Below are positions 42,701 through 48,378 of a DNA stretch of 48,378 bases, piece by piece. The notes beneath the pieces are model-generated. The model was not told where the DNA came from, made no database searches, and saw only the letters and a list, made by a program, of their open reading frames with translations. Positions within the stretch are counted from its first letter, which is position 1; each line of letters begins with the position of its first letter. The stretch is from NCBI GenBank assembly GCA_948787875.1, contig CAQFKO010000002.1, positions 1-48,378 on the forward strand, in the 5' to 3' direction. The translations under genes were made by a program, and so were the position numbers. The stretch is from an uncultured Eubacteriales bacterium (lineage in GTDB: Bacteria > Bacillota > Clostridia > Christensenellales > UBA1242).

Positions 42701-44214
42701 GCAAGTTCAGGTCGGTTACTTTTGGAAACAATATCAAAAAGCTTCAAAAGAATGCATTTACGACCGGTGCAACCAGCGCACTTTCTGAACTTTATATTCC
42801 TGCAAGCTTAACAGAGATTGAGGCTGGTGCAATTCCTTTCTATGAAGGGTTTGAAAAAATTGTTGTAAGTCCTGAAAACCCTGTTTATACCAGCAGAGAT
42901 TTGTCTGGAAATGAATACAATTGTATTATAGACAAAAACACAAAAACTTTAATTGCGGCTCCTTATTCTAGCAGCACGCTTAACTGTCCGACAGATGGCT
43001 CTGTTGAGGTGCTTGGTGAATATTTCTTTATGGGTTGCAGAATGTCTGACCTTATTATTCCTAATTGCATAAAAGTTATTAAGAAAAATTGTTTTGGCGA
43101 CTCTGTCATTCAAAGACTTTATATTTCTGAATCTGTTGAAGTTATTGAAGATGGAGCATTTGTTATTGATATGAACAATATGATGCTTTCAACAAAAAAT
43201 ATTGAAGTTTCTCCTAATAACAAATATTTCACTAGCAGAGATAAAGCGGGTAATGAAGGAAATTGTATTATTCATATTTCCACAAAAACTCTTATATTCA
43301 CTGCTGAACTAGTTGGAACTATGTTTGATGACGGTTCAATTGAAGTGCTTGCATCTAATTCGTTCTTTAATCAGATATTCCACGATTATATGAATGGTTC
43401 AGATATGATTAACTTTGTTATTCCTCAGGGAATAAAAAAGATTTGCGGGTTTGCTTTGTTTAACAACAGTGGCATTGGATTATTGACTGTTCCAAGTTCA
43501 GTAACTGTTTTTGAAGACGGAGCATTTGCCGGAATAAATTGTAACATTATTTTGAGTAAAGTCAATGCGGGTTATACCACAAAAGATTTGGCAGGCAATG
43601 AATGTGGCTGTTTGATTGATACAGAAACAAAAACATTGATTGCTGTGCTTGATAAACAAAATTATTATTTGCCTGATGACGGTTTAATTGAAAATATCGG
43701 TGCATATAGTCTTCAAGGTTGTAGCCCTGTGTTTAAAAATGATCCTGAAACAGGAACAAGCACTATGGAAGAGTTTACTTTGCCAAGTAGTGTTAAAAAG
43801 GTAAATAAATATGGGTTTGCTGGCGCAAACGGATTAATTTCATCAGTAAATGCTTATATGTTTTTAAATGAAGGTCTTGAAATTATTGAGGACTATGCAT
43901 TTATGGGTCTTCAATTTATGAGTTCTGTTATTTTGCCTTCTTCATTAAAATATATTTCACCTAAAGCTTTTGAAAATGCATCATCTTATCCAGACCAATT
44001 GGTTATTAATAGTACAGAAGTGTATGAATCATTAATTGTAGCATATAAAGTGCTTAATCTCAATGGTGAATATTATTATAATCAAACATCTTTGGGTATG
44101 TGTAAATCTATAAGGGTATTAAAGAGTGCAGATACCGGAACTAATGAAAACTTGAAATCATATGCCACAAAGGTTACAGAAAGTGGCGATTATTATGTTT
44201 ACACGCTGCGTTAA
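36763..44214 (+). CDS. Giant surface protein with InlB B-repeats and BspA-type leucine-rich repeats
   Basis: This 2483-residue protein is probably exported. I start at 36763, because GAGGTG (36754-36759) fits it; the frame opens 4 codons earlier. Residues 20-44 are the only hydrophobic stretch, after a charged N-terminus, so it is an uncleaved anchor or a signal peptide. Residues about 126-1271 hold five InlB B-repeat domains (each with a GW motif: FVGW, FLGW, FSGW, FAGW, FVGW) separated by blocks of 2, 3, 2 and 3 divergent beta-repeats. Those carry a (L/I)HYGD(E/Q)LVISY motif and an F-x-(V/I)NG motif. Residues about 1275-2465 are BspA-type leucine-rich repeats (LRR_5), for example LKTAEISYGMLTIGSNAFKN, with four copies of a TSRD-x2-GNE insert. 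There is no LPXTG or C-terminal membrane anchor. Adhesion to host or food glycans is the usual guess for the family. The gene is monocistronic. Confidence 0.85.
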   Translation: MSENNIIEEGKKKLTNKAKAIISGGAALGIASIVATVSVVCIGGSDNGAEKNVGYTVSISSEFEGFEDTDLTISEGTRIKDLLSMIASPVPGYKIEGFYRDILCTDRFADDELVGEDTKIFIKFDIMKFTVRAYLDTSKTVLLEEKEVEYNRNANLSIPTKEADKVGRYEFVGWVDCMGKEADLSDIDRDMEVFAKFRVAEYNLYEISDIPNGVTITRGVGEHTEILTTRNRLHYGDRIYISYTVSEGHKVTNYNVEGATAVEEAEGWYTVTGDLKVTFEQERLAFVVGELQQGVTIIDSEGNQLSTGSPLLYGDTITINIVSQTGYHITAVDTDGLFPIDGFIQGKNQYTVRGDVSIKFDEEINTVLIKYFDYDGTLIGTETVSHGSSIQKEDPTRPIDSKIGTYKFLGWNSKSGEVLNLQNMQILEHDKTIEAYAKYELEYVEYGLSFSSGVTVKRDGEIVDQNTILHFGDELVVTYALQDHYHMSEFKYNGVDISENGATIVVTGNVEITFVELQNEYTIAEFPQNVKIVFEGRELSSNDTLHYGDLITITYSESEGFDVSNFAVVGATDEGNNTYRVTGNLKVIYQEINETYEVVKIPDGVTVLKDGKQLSAGDEIKFNDKLVISYTLSEGHHLTLFKVNGEDFENGEVLTVVKSLEIDFEESINTYKVVFMSEDKTQKLGEVVVDYNTSATFSEPTKESDNTFNYLFSGWVNSKGETVDLGSIKDNLTVYASFESEYIKYSLTVPSGVTVLRDGEPLSSESEIHFGDELIISYTETAGFHMTKFSINGNSVENNASFVADGNVVIEYQEAKDVYFVNLPSGVVATRDGAEITGTTELFYGDVITITYTLSEYYHLASFKVNGTECENNAVITVDGNVNVEFEEEINSVTIYYVDHDGLNIGVEIVEHGKGIKKENPTRFSDPKIGKYNFAGWLNENGEVVDLSNVVVNEHKSEITVKASYEFVYTKYSVTIPEGITVTKNGEEISSESELHYGDELVVSYSLQDHFHLGEFKINGVVSENNATVVVEDNIVIEFTELQNEYSLVIPENVTVVRDGETLTSSSVVHYGDQLVISFTEDEGYIKKVFTVNGVSFVNGDTFVVKGNVEIDFVQELRTYIINIPNQNVSIGTGGGNISDGDSVKYGDEIMITITADVGHHITGVYVNGEMISDGSSGTWIVTGEVNITYTQEKNQAAVVFFDDDKTTVISTITAEHGDSLAIADPTKAEDDYIYTFVGWVNGDGNFVNINDISILDHNITINVYAKYEAEYKYGYLNFDLTSDGTAYEVIGLNDNSVKDIFIPATYNGKNVVGIRSGAFENNSNLKTAEISYGMLTIGSNAFKNSGLTSIFISNTVISIEENAFANCTALKTVVIRSGSIYNNLTSLEACGGLIANAEEISVSKIVYDEYVNKYFEESFDKAEQGDYYVFTLPYEVEISFMYEEYEEGYKITGYEFPNVDWNTFDQNKITRLEIPDTHEGKPVLALSNIGGFEGLKSIKLPSNLRVLEDAAISYCPNLKSINLPSTLTTIGLGAFDNIGITSLVIPASVTSIRSTPDSAWSSSGIVPNCKNLTSLIIEEGNTVYTSRDASGNESNCIIEIASSTLIEGISTTIIPSNVTAIADYAFKEIKCVNNLILPSSIESIGSYAFKGSSGVVNLELSDKVVYVGESAFQGCSSLKTVTIAGSLTQLSMNLFAECRQLNSVVLREGVEEISDMAITNCENLESVILPSTLKSIGANAFSGCLMLRSIELNEGLTTISDFAFNGTGLNSIEIPMSVENLGSMAFGNCEFLYEAYVKANITELNGVFTYCFRLNYVELPETLTTIGNGEFDNTAFREFKIPAGVTKISASAFYNTKIFTIIFEGDPNSITFEGYNPSGMSGSSLYENATTFKIPTQFDNGSFSFGDSSKTFIKSSEEDGYSIYTMVFGQEELNFVDNGEGGYLFAGTDYNSKLPDIVIPDTYNGKPVVGVADNSIDLSKFRSVTFGNNIKKLQKNAFTTGATSALSELYIPASLTEIEAGAIPFYEGFEKIVVSPENPVYTSRDLSGNEYNCIIDKNTKTLIAAPYSSSTLNCPTDGSVEVLGEYFFMGCRMSDLIIPNCIKVIKKNCFGDSVIQRLYISESVEVIEDGAFVIDMNNMMLSTKNIEVSPNNKYFTSRDKAGNEGNCIIHISTKTLIFTAELVGTMFDDGSIEVLASNSFFNQIFHDYMNGSDMINFVIPQGIKKICGFALFNNSGIGLLTVPSSVTVFEDGAFAGINCNIILSKVNAGYTTKDLAGNECGCLIDTETKTLIAVLDKQNYYLPDDGLIENIGAYSLQGCSPVFKNDPETGTSTMEEFTLPSSVKKVNKYGFAGANGLISSVNAYMFLNEGLEIIEDYAFMGLQFMSSVILPSSLKYISPKAFENASSYPDQLVINSTEVYESLIVAYKVLNLNGEYYYNQTSLGMCKSIRVLKSADTGTNENLKSYATKVTESGDYYVYTLR

Positions 44215-44270
44215 AAAGTTTTTCTAATTAATGCATTTATTATATTTATTCTAAATAAAATTTATAAATA

Positions 44271-44300
44271 AAAAACTCCACTAAAGTTAGTGGAGTTTTT
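44271..44300. terminator. Bidirectional terminator between the giant gene and fba
   Basis: AAAAACTCCACTAA and TTAGTGGAGTTTTT form a 14-bp stem with a 2-base spacer, giving U-runs on both strands. Confidence 0.88.
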
Positions 44301-44330
44301 TGTTTTGTTAAAAATCGGTGTTGCAAAAAA

Positions 44331-45242
44331 TTATTTTCCGATAGTAAGTTTTATTGCGTGTGCAACTTGCAACTTAACATTTTCTTTTCCTGCTTTGTTA
44401 TAGTCACGTTGGTCAAATTTTTCTGGGTGCGTTGAAAGCATTTCTCTTACGCCTGCGGTGTGAGCCAATCTTAAATCTGTGTCCATATTGATTTTGCAGA
44501 TTGCGGTTTTGCTCATTTTTTCAATATCTTTTTCAGAAATGCCTTGGCTTTTTTTGATTTCACCGCCAAATTTAATAATGGTGTCTACCCACTTTGCAGG
44601 AACGGTGCTTGAACCGTGTGCTACAAGCGGAGTGTTAGGAATGGCTTTGTGAACATTTTCTATAACGCCATATTGAATAACGGGGGTTTTTATTGATTTA
44701 TTGATGCCGTGTGCCGTTCCGATAGAAATTGCCAAGCTGTCTACACCTGTTCGCATAACAAAATCTAAGGCTTCTTCGGGGTCGGTAAAACTTTCTGTTG
44801 TGCTGTGAACCATATCTTCCGTTCCTATAATTTTGCCAAGTTCGGCTTCAACCGTAACATTTTTTTTGTGGGCATAACTTACAACTTTTTTTGTGATTTT
44901 AATGTTCTCTTCATAAGGAAGGCTAGAACCATCAAACATTACGCTGGTAAAGCCAGCATCTATTGCTTCTTTGCAAGCCTCAAAACTTTTGCCGTGGTCA
45001 AGATGCAAAGCTATGTCATTTTTATAGTGTTTTGAAGCGGTTTCCACAATCGCATGAACAAAGTCATAGCCGGCATATTTTGCCGCTCCCTCGGAAACAG
45101 ATATTATTACGGGAACTTTTTTTTCTCCCGCAACCTCTGCAACCGCTTGTGCAGATTCCATATTGCAAATATTAAAAGCCGGAATAGCATAACCTTTTTT
45201 TAATGCATGCTCAAACATTTTTTTGGTATTAGTGAGTGACAT
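44331..45242 (-). CDS. fba: Class II fructose-bisphosphate aldolase
   Basis: This 303-residue zinc aldolase of glycolysis splits fructose-1,6-bisphosphate into glyceraldehyde-3-phosphate and dihydroxyacetone phosphate. LHLDHGK holds catalytic D82 and zinc ligand H83. Further ligands are H178 (GTAHG) and H209 (VAHGSS), and E134 lies in VEAELG. NMDTDLR near the C-terminus binds the substrate phosphate. A GGAGG site precedes the ATG. Close homologs that act on tagatose-bisphosphate cannot be excluded. It is divergent from gapA, which suggests coordinated glycolytic expression. Confidence 0.93.
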   Translation of the reverse strand: MSLTNTKKMFEHALKKGYAIPAFNICNMESAQAVAEVAGEKKVPVIISVSEGAAKYAGYDFVHAIVETASKHYKNDIALHLDHGKSFEACKEAIDAGFTSVMFDGSSLPYEENIKITKKVVSYAHKKNVTVEAELGKIIGTEDMVHSTTESFTDPEEALDFVMRTGVDSLAISIGTAHGINKSIKTPVIQYGVIENVHKAIPNTPLVAHGSSTVPAKWVDTIIKFGGEIKKSQGISEKDIEKMSKTAICKINMDTDLRLAHTAGVREMLSTHPEKFDQRDYNKAGKENVKLQVAHAIKLTIGK

Positions 45243-45326
45243 AAATTTTCCTCCATAACATTAATTTATTACTTTACATATATTATTATATATTTTCGTA
45301 AAAAAATTGTAAACTTAAAAATAATG

Positions 45327-45354
45327 TTTGCTTTATTTTTTTGAATGGTATAAA
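45327..45354 (+). promoter_or_regulatory. gapA promoter
   Basis: -35-like TTTGCT (45327-45332), a 16-base spacer, an extended TGG and -10 TATAAA (45349-45354). The AAAGGAG ribosome site follows. Confidence 0.5.
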
Positions 45355-45390
45355 ATCAAGTTGTAAATAATAAATTAAAGGAGATTTTTT

Positions 45391-46428
45391 ATGGCAAATA
45401 TAAAAGTTGCAATTAACGGATTTGGAAGAATAGGAAGACTCGCATTTAGGCAAATGTTTGGTGCAAAGGGGTATGAGATTGTTGCTATCAATGACCTTAC
45501 CAGCCCAAAAATGCTGGCACACCTTTTAAAATATGATTCTGCACAAGGTCCTTATGAACTTGCAAGCAAAGTTAAATCATCGGAAGAAGGTGAGGCAGAA
45601 GGCTGGATTTCCGTTGCTGGAAAAAAGATTAGAATTTATGCGGAAAAAGATGCTGCAAACTGTCCTTGGAAAAAACTTGGCGTTGATGTTGTTCTTGAAT
45701 GTACAGGTTTTTACTGCTCAAAAGAAAAGTCTATGGCACATATTAATGCGGGAGCAAAAAAGGTTATAATTTCTGCACCAGCAGGCAAAGACTTGCCAAC
45801 AATCGTTTATTCTGTAAACGAAAAAACATTAAAGAGCACCGACAATATTATTTCTGCTGCTAGTTGCACAACAAACTGTTTGGCACCAATGGCAAAGGCT
45901 CTTAATGACAAATATCCTATTGAATCGGGTATCATGACTACTGTTCACGCATACACAGGCGACCAAATGCTTCTTGACGGACCACACAGAAAAGGCGATT
46001 TAAGAAGAGCAAGAGCAGCTGCTGTTAATATTGTTCCAAACTCTACGGGCGCAGCAAAGGCAATTGGTCTTGTTATTCCTGAACTTGATGGAAAGCTTAT
46101 TGGTTCTGCTCAGCGTGTTCCTGTTCCAACAGGCTCAACAACAATTCTTGTTGCTGTTGTAAGAGGAAAAGATGTTACTGTTGAAAAAATCAATGCTGCT
46201 ATGAAAGCAAAAGCATCTGATTCTTTTGGCTACAACACAGACCCAATTGTTTCTGGCGATATTATCGGAAGCACCTATGGTTCAATTTTTGATGCTACTC
46301 AAACTATGGTAACAAAGGTTTCTGATGACCTTTATCAAGTTCAAGTTGTATCTTGGTATGATAACGAAAATTCTTACACATCTCAAATGGTGAGAACTAT
46401 TAAGTATTTTGCCGAACTTAAAAAATAA
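45391..46428 (+). CDS. gapA: Glyceraldehyde-3-phosphate dehydrogenase, NAD type
   Basis: This 345-residue glycolytic enzyme has an N-terminal Rossmann motif INGFGRIGRLAFRQ. D35 in AINDLTS favours NAD over NADP. The catalytic C159 lies in SAASCTTNC, and HAYTGDQ and GSAQRVPVPTG are conserved. The C-terminal WYDNENSYTSQMV is intact. AAAGGAG precedes the ATG. The coding sequence runs to the edge of a large nested inverted repeat that includes the terminator. Confidence 0.96.
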   Translation: MANIKVAINGFGRIGRLAFRQMFGAKGYEIVAINDLTSPKMLAHLLKYDSAQGPYELASKVKSSEEGEAEGWISVAGKKIRIYAEKDAANCPWKKLGVDVVLECTGFYCSKEKSMAHINAGAKKVIISAPAGKDLPTIVYSVNEKTLKSTDNIISAASCTTNCLAPMAKALNDKYPIESGIMTTVHAYTGDQMLLDGPHRKGDLRRARAAAVNIVPNSTGAAKAIGLVIPELDGKLIGSAQRVPVPTGSTTILVAVVRGKDVTVEKINAAMKAKASDSFGYNTDPIVSGDIIGSTYGSIFDATQTMVTKVSDDLYQVQVVSWYDNENSYTSQMVRTIKYFAELKK

Positions 46429-46556
46429 CCACACGGCGAAAATTGCATAAATAGCTTTGTTTCTAAAAAAAGTTCTAGACAGTCATGTACTAATTTGTAC
46501 ACTCCTGCCTAGAATTTTTTTTGAGTCTCGCTCTTTTCACAATTTTCGCCGTGTGG
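46429..46556. repeat. Nested inverted repeat enclosing the gapA terminator
   Basis: CCACACGGCGAAAATTG (46429-46445) returns as its exact reverse complement at 46540-46556, a 17-bp perfect outer stem that begins on the first base after the gapA stop. Inside lies a second, independent hairpin (46465-46522) that forms an intrinsic terminator. I see no target-site duplication flanking the outer arms. Confidence 0.8.
46465..46522 (+). terminator. gapA terminator inside the nested repeat
   Basis: TTCTAG and CTAGAA extended by CAG/CTG, with a GTAC/GTAC inner pair and an A7/T8 outer zone, form a long stem. The T8 run (46515-46522) supplies the U-tract. Confidence 0.75.
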
Positions 46557-46570
46557 GAAAAAAATATAGT

Positions 46571-46615
46571 CATGCACTCGTTTACGCCAAAGTAAATTCG
46601 TGCGTGATTTTTTTT
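46571..46615 (+). terminator. Second terminator downstream of gapA
   Basis: CATGCAC and GTGCGTG outside (one G-U pair), TTTAC and GTAAA inside, then eight T residues. It insulates the GntR operon from gapA. Confidence 0.8.
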
Positions 46616-46639
46616 AATAAAAATAATTCTAAAAACTAC

Positions 46640-46668
46640 TTGACAATAATATAATAATGTTGTACTAT
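46640..46668 (+). promoter_or_regulatory. Promoter of the GntR-ABC operon
   Basis: -35 TTGACA (46640-46645), a 17-base spacer and -10 TACTAT (46663-46668). Confidence 0.75.
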
Positions 46669-46688
46669 TGTGTTAGTTAAGTAACACA
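46669..46688. promoter_or_regulatory. Operator-like inverted repeat of the GntR-ABC operon
   Basis: TGTGTTA-gttaag-TAACACA has 7-bp perfect arms and lies directly after the -10 box, over the transcription start. That is the expected place for autorepression by the YtrA-like regulator. Confidence 0.65.
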
Positions 46689-46705
46689 GTAAACAAAGGA
46701 GAATT

Positions 46706-47074
46706 ATGACGTACAAGTTTTTGGGTGATAAGCCGATATTTTTGCAATTAGCCGAAATTATTAAAAATGAAATAGTAAGTGGCAGGATTAAAGCGGGAGA
46801 AAAGCTTAATTCGGTGAGAGAATATTCTGCACTTTATAAAGTGAATCCAAACACAGTTCAAAAGGCATTGTATGAGTTGGAGGAGCAAGGGCTGATTTAT
46901 ACCGATCGCACAAACGGCAAGTTTGTTTCTGACGATTTAAATGTTGTTCAAAATGTCAGGCGAAATGAAGTTAAGGCAAAGGTTCAAGACTTTTTGTTTA
47001 GTATGAAAAATTTTGGGCTTACAAAAAAAGAGATTATAAAAATTATTAATAATTTGGAGGGTAGTGATGAGTGA
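46706..47074 (+). CDS. GntR-family regulator, YtrA type
   Basis: This 122-residue repressor has a winged-helix domain (about residues 10-78) with IFLQLAEIIKNEIVSGRIKAGEKLNSVREYSALYKVNPNTVQKAL and a short helical C-terminal tail (about 85-122). The small tail without a ligand domain is the YtrA pattern. These regulators usually control a neighbouring ABC transporter that responds to cell-envelope stress or antibiotics. AAAGGAG precedes the ATG. Its end overlaps the ATPase gene by 8 bases, and an operator-like repeat lies at its promoter. Confidence 0.88.
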   Translation: MTYKFLGDKPIFLQLAEIIKNEIVSGRIKAGEKLNSVREYSALYKVNPNTVQKALYELEEQGLIYTDRTNGKFVSDDLNVVQNVRRNEVKAKVQDFLFSMKNFGLTKKEIIKIINNLEGSDE

Positions 47075-47768
47075 ATTGTTGGAGCTTAAAAATCTAAGCA
47101 AAAGTTTTGGAGAAAAAGTTGTTTTGGACAATGTTAATTTAACTATTGGAGGCGGAAAGATTGTTGGTCTGCTTGGGAAAAATGGAAGCGGAAAGACAAC
47201 AATATTTAAACTTATAAATGACCTTTTGACTGCCACCAGCGGTGAAGTTTTGGTTGAAGGCAAAAAAGTTGGGGTGGAGAGCAAAAAAATTATATCTTAT
47301 CTTCCTGAGCGCACTTATTTTAACCAGCAAATGAAAGTAAAAGATGCTCTTGATTATTTTGAAGATTTTTATGCGGATTTTGACAGAGAAAAGGCGGAAA
47401 AACTTTTGTTAGACCTTGAACTTGACAAAGATGTAAGACTTTCAAAAATGTCTAAGGGTATGAAAGAAAAAGTTCAGTTGGTTTTGGTTATGAGCAGAAA
47501 GGCAAAGCTTTATATTTTGGACGAACCGCTTGGCGGAGTTGACCCTGCAAGCAGGGATTATATCTTAGATACTATTTTGCAAAACTTTAACGAAGATGCA
47601 ACACTTTTGATATCAACTCATATGATTTACGATATTGAAAGAATTTTGGATGAAGTTGTTATGATTGATAACGGCAAGATTGTTATGCAAGGCGAGGCAG
47701 ATAAATTAAGAGCAAAAGAAAATGCTTCGATTGATGAAATTTTCAGGAGGAAATTTTATGTTAAATAA
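47067..47768 (+). CDS. ABC transporter ATP-binding protein
   Basis: This 233-residue ATPase has Walker A GKNGSGKTT (37-45), a Q-loop segment at YLPERTYFNQQ, a degenerate signature MSKGM (128-132), Walker B LYILDEP (148-154) and an H-loop H185 (LISTHM). The signature departs from LSGGQ, as is common in BcrA/YtrB-type exporters. I start at ATG 47067, 5 bases after GGAGGG; a GTG one codon upstream is too close to that site. It overlaps both the regulator and the permease gene, so the three are a coupled operon. Confidence 0.92.
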   Translation: MSELLELKNLSKSFGEKVVLDNVNLTIGGGKIVGLLGKNGSGKTTIFKLINDLLTATSGEVLVEGKKVGVESKKIISYLPERTYFNQQMKVKDALDYFEDFYADFDREKAEKLLLDLELDKDVRLSKMSKGMKEKVQLVLVMSRKAKLYILDEPLGGVDPASRDYILDTILQNFNEDATLLISTHMIYDIERILDEVVMIDNGKIVMQGEADKLRAKENASIDEIFRRKFYVK

Positions 47769-48378
47769 ACTTTTAAAATATGAATTAAAACGAAGTTTCA
47801 GCTGGCTTTGGATTCTTGCATTAATCACTTTAATCAGTTGCTCGGTTACAAGGCTTGTGGGAATTGGTTCGGGAGCGTTTTTTGTTATTTTGAATGTGAT
47901 ATTTGTTTCTATTTCGGTTACGCTTGCGGTGAATGTTTTGCTTCAACCTTTTATCAGAATATTTGTCGGCTTTCAAAAAGATTTATATGGTGACGAAAGT
48001 TATTTGATGCACACTTTGCCCGTTACAAAAAACCAAATTTTTGCTTCAAAATTATTGTCTGCACTTATTCAACTTTTGTTTGCATTTGTTATTTTTGCGT
48101 TGTCATTATTTATAATTTATTATTCACCCGCAAACAGCCAAGCTATAATGAATTTGATTAATTTAAGCATTCAATCGTCTTTCCCAGGGGCAACTATTAG
48201 TGCAACAGCAATTATTCTTCTTTTGGTTTTGCTTGTTATAATTCAAATTTTTACCATTACTGCTTCGATAATAACAAGTATTGTTGTGGTAAACAAAAAT
48301 TGCCAATCAAAGAAAAATTTGATTTGTTGTTATAAGATAGGTTTGCAATTCAAAAGCAAGCCTATTTTTTATTACCCA
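47758..48378 (+). CDS. ABC transporter permease, partial at the window edge
   Basis: The frame is open to the window edge (207 codons) and begins inside the ATPase gene, with GGAGG before ATG 47758. The product is an integral membrane protein with hydrophobic helices at about 18-40, 45-65, 98-122 and 150-180, and a QKDLYGDESYLMHTLPV loop typical of ABC-2-type exporter permeases partnered with YtrA regulators. Past about codon 180 the frame loses hydrophobic character and runs through a clear intrinsic terminator (48337-48370). Removing one A from the A5 run at 48295-48299 would give VVNKIANQRKI and a stop (48319-48321) just before that terminator. The present 3' part may therefore be out of frame. 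Confidence 0.75.
   Translation, partial: MLNKLLKYELKRSFSWLWILALITLISCSVTRLVGIGSGAFFVILNVIFVSISVTLAVNVLLQPFIRIFVGFQKDLYGDESYLMHTLPVTKNQIFASKLLSALIQLLFAFVIFALSLFIIYYSPANSQAIMNLINLSIQSSFPGATISATAIILLLVLLVIIQIFTITASIITSIVVVNKNCQSKKNLICCYKIGLQFKSKPIFYYP
48337..48370 (+). terminator. Terminator inside the apparent permease frame
   Basis: ATAGGTTTGC and GCAAGCCTAT form a 10-bp stem with one G-U pair and a 9-base loop, followed by TTTTT. It implies that the operon really ends shortly before it. Confidence 0.75.

Noticed and set aside
46429..46556. Nested repeat as an integron attC site or classic insertion sequence
   Set aside because: There is no R'/R'' core, no target duplication and no transposase or integrase nearby.
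1..48378. CRISPR arrays, tRNA or rRNA genes, prophage
   Set aside because: I saw no regularly spaced repeats, cloverleaf-like sequences ending in CCA, rRNA motifs or phage structural genes.

Overview
The window is AT-rich chromosomal DNA from a low-GC Gram-positive-type bacterium (Firmicutes/Bacillota). I infer an uncultured, gut-type Clostridia-like lineage; no rRNA is present to place it further. The evidence is a DnaD-domain protein next to a DnaI-type helicase loader, a 49-residue zinc-type L33 ahead of secE-nusG-rplK-rplA, an L10 leader before rplJ-rplL, strong AGGAGG ribosome sites, U-tailed intrinsic terminators, and a giant InlB/BspA-type surface protein. I see no tRNA, rRNA, CRISPR array, insertion sequence or prophage.

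Layout. 1-4.2 kb (minus): a lipoprotein, then dnaI and a DnaD-domain protein. 4.3-9.1 kb (plus): sbcD-sbcC with a 14-base overlap. 9.1-14.2 kb (minus): two adjacent paralogous genes of unknown function, a family 8 glycosyltransferase, a LOG-family nucleotide hydrolase and a PflX-type radical SAM protein. 14.2-23.6 kb: rlmD, a 49-residue basic protein, miaA, hisS, rdgB, acpS (minus), a YfhO-type membrane protein and an unknown two-helix membrane protein. 23.6-24.3 kb: a tandem-HTH regulator facing a promoter that drives a possible small RNA or 10-codon peptide. 24.3-34.7 kb: prfB (read through a programmed frameshift), a TM2 protein, tsaD, rpmG-secE-nusG, rplK-rplA, two unknown genes, rplJ-rplL, an HD-domain protein, map and a MazG-like protein. 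34.7-36.5 kb: a frameshifted small gene and two unknown genes. 36.8-44.2 kb: the giant surface protein. 44.3-46.4 kb: fba and gapA, divergent. 46.4-48.4 kb: nested inverted repeats, then a YtrA-like GntR regulator with an ABC ATPase and permease cut by the window edge.

Together these are mostly housekeeping functions: replication initiation and repair, rRNA and tRNA modification (rlmD, miaA, tsaD), translation, nucleotide clean-up, glycolysis, and cell-surface products. The most unusual signals are these. (1) Five genes, plus one 10-codon ORF, have the start codon exactly 6 bases after a good -10 box, so they are predicted to be leaderless. (2) The tandem-HTH regulator locus has paired operators and a candidate small RNA. 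(3) A paralogous family of unknown function has a three-block motif that is duplicated within one member. (4) A 17-bp perfect inverted repeat encloses the gapA terminator. (5) The prfB frameshift site lacks the usual Shine-Dalgarno stimulator. (6) The giant protein carries a duplicated seven-domain supermodule.
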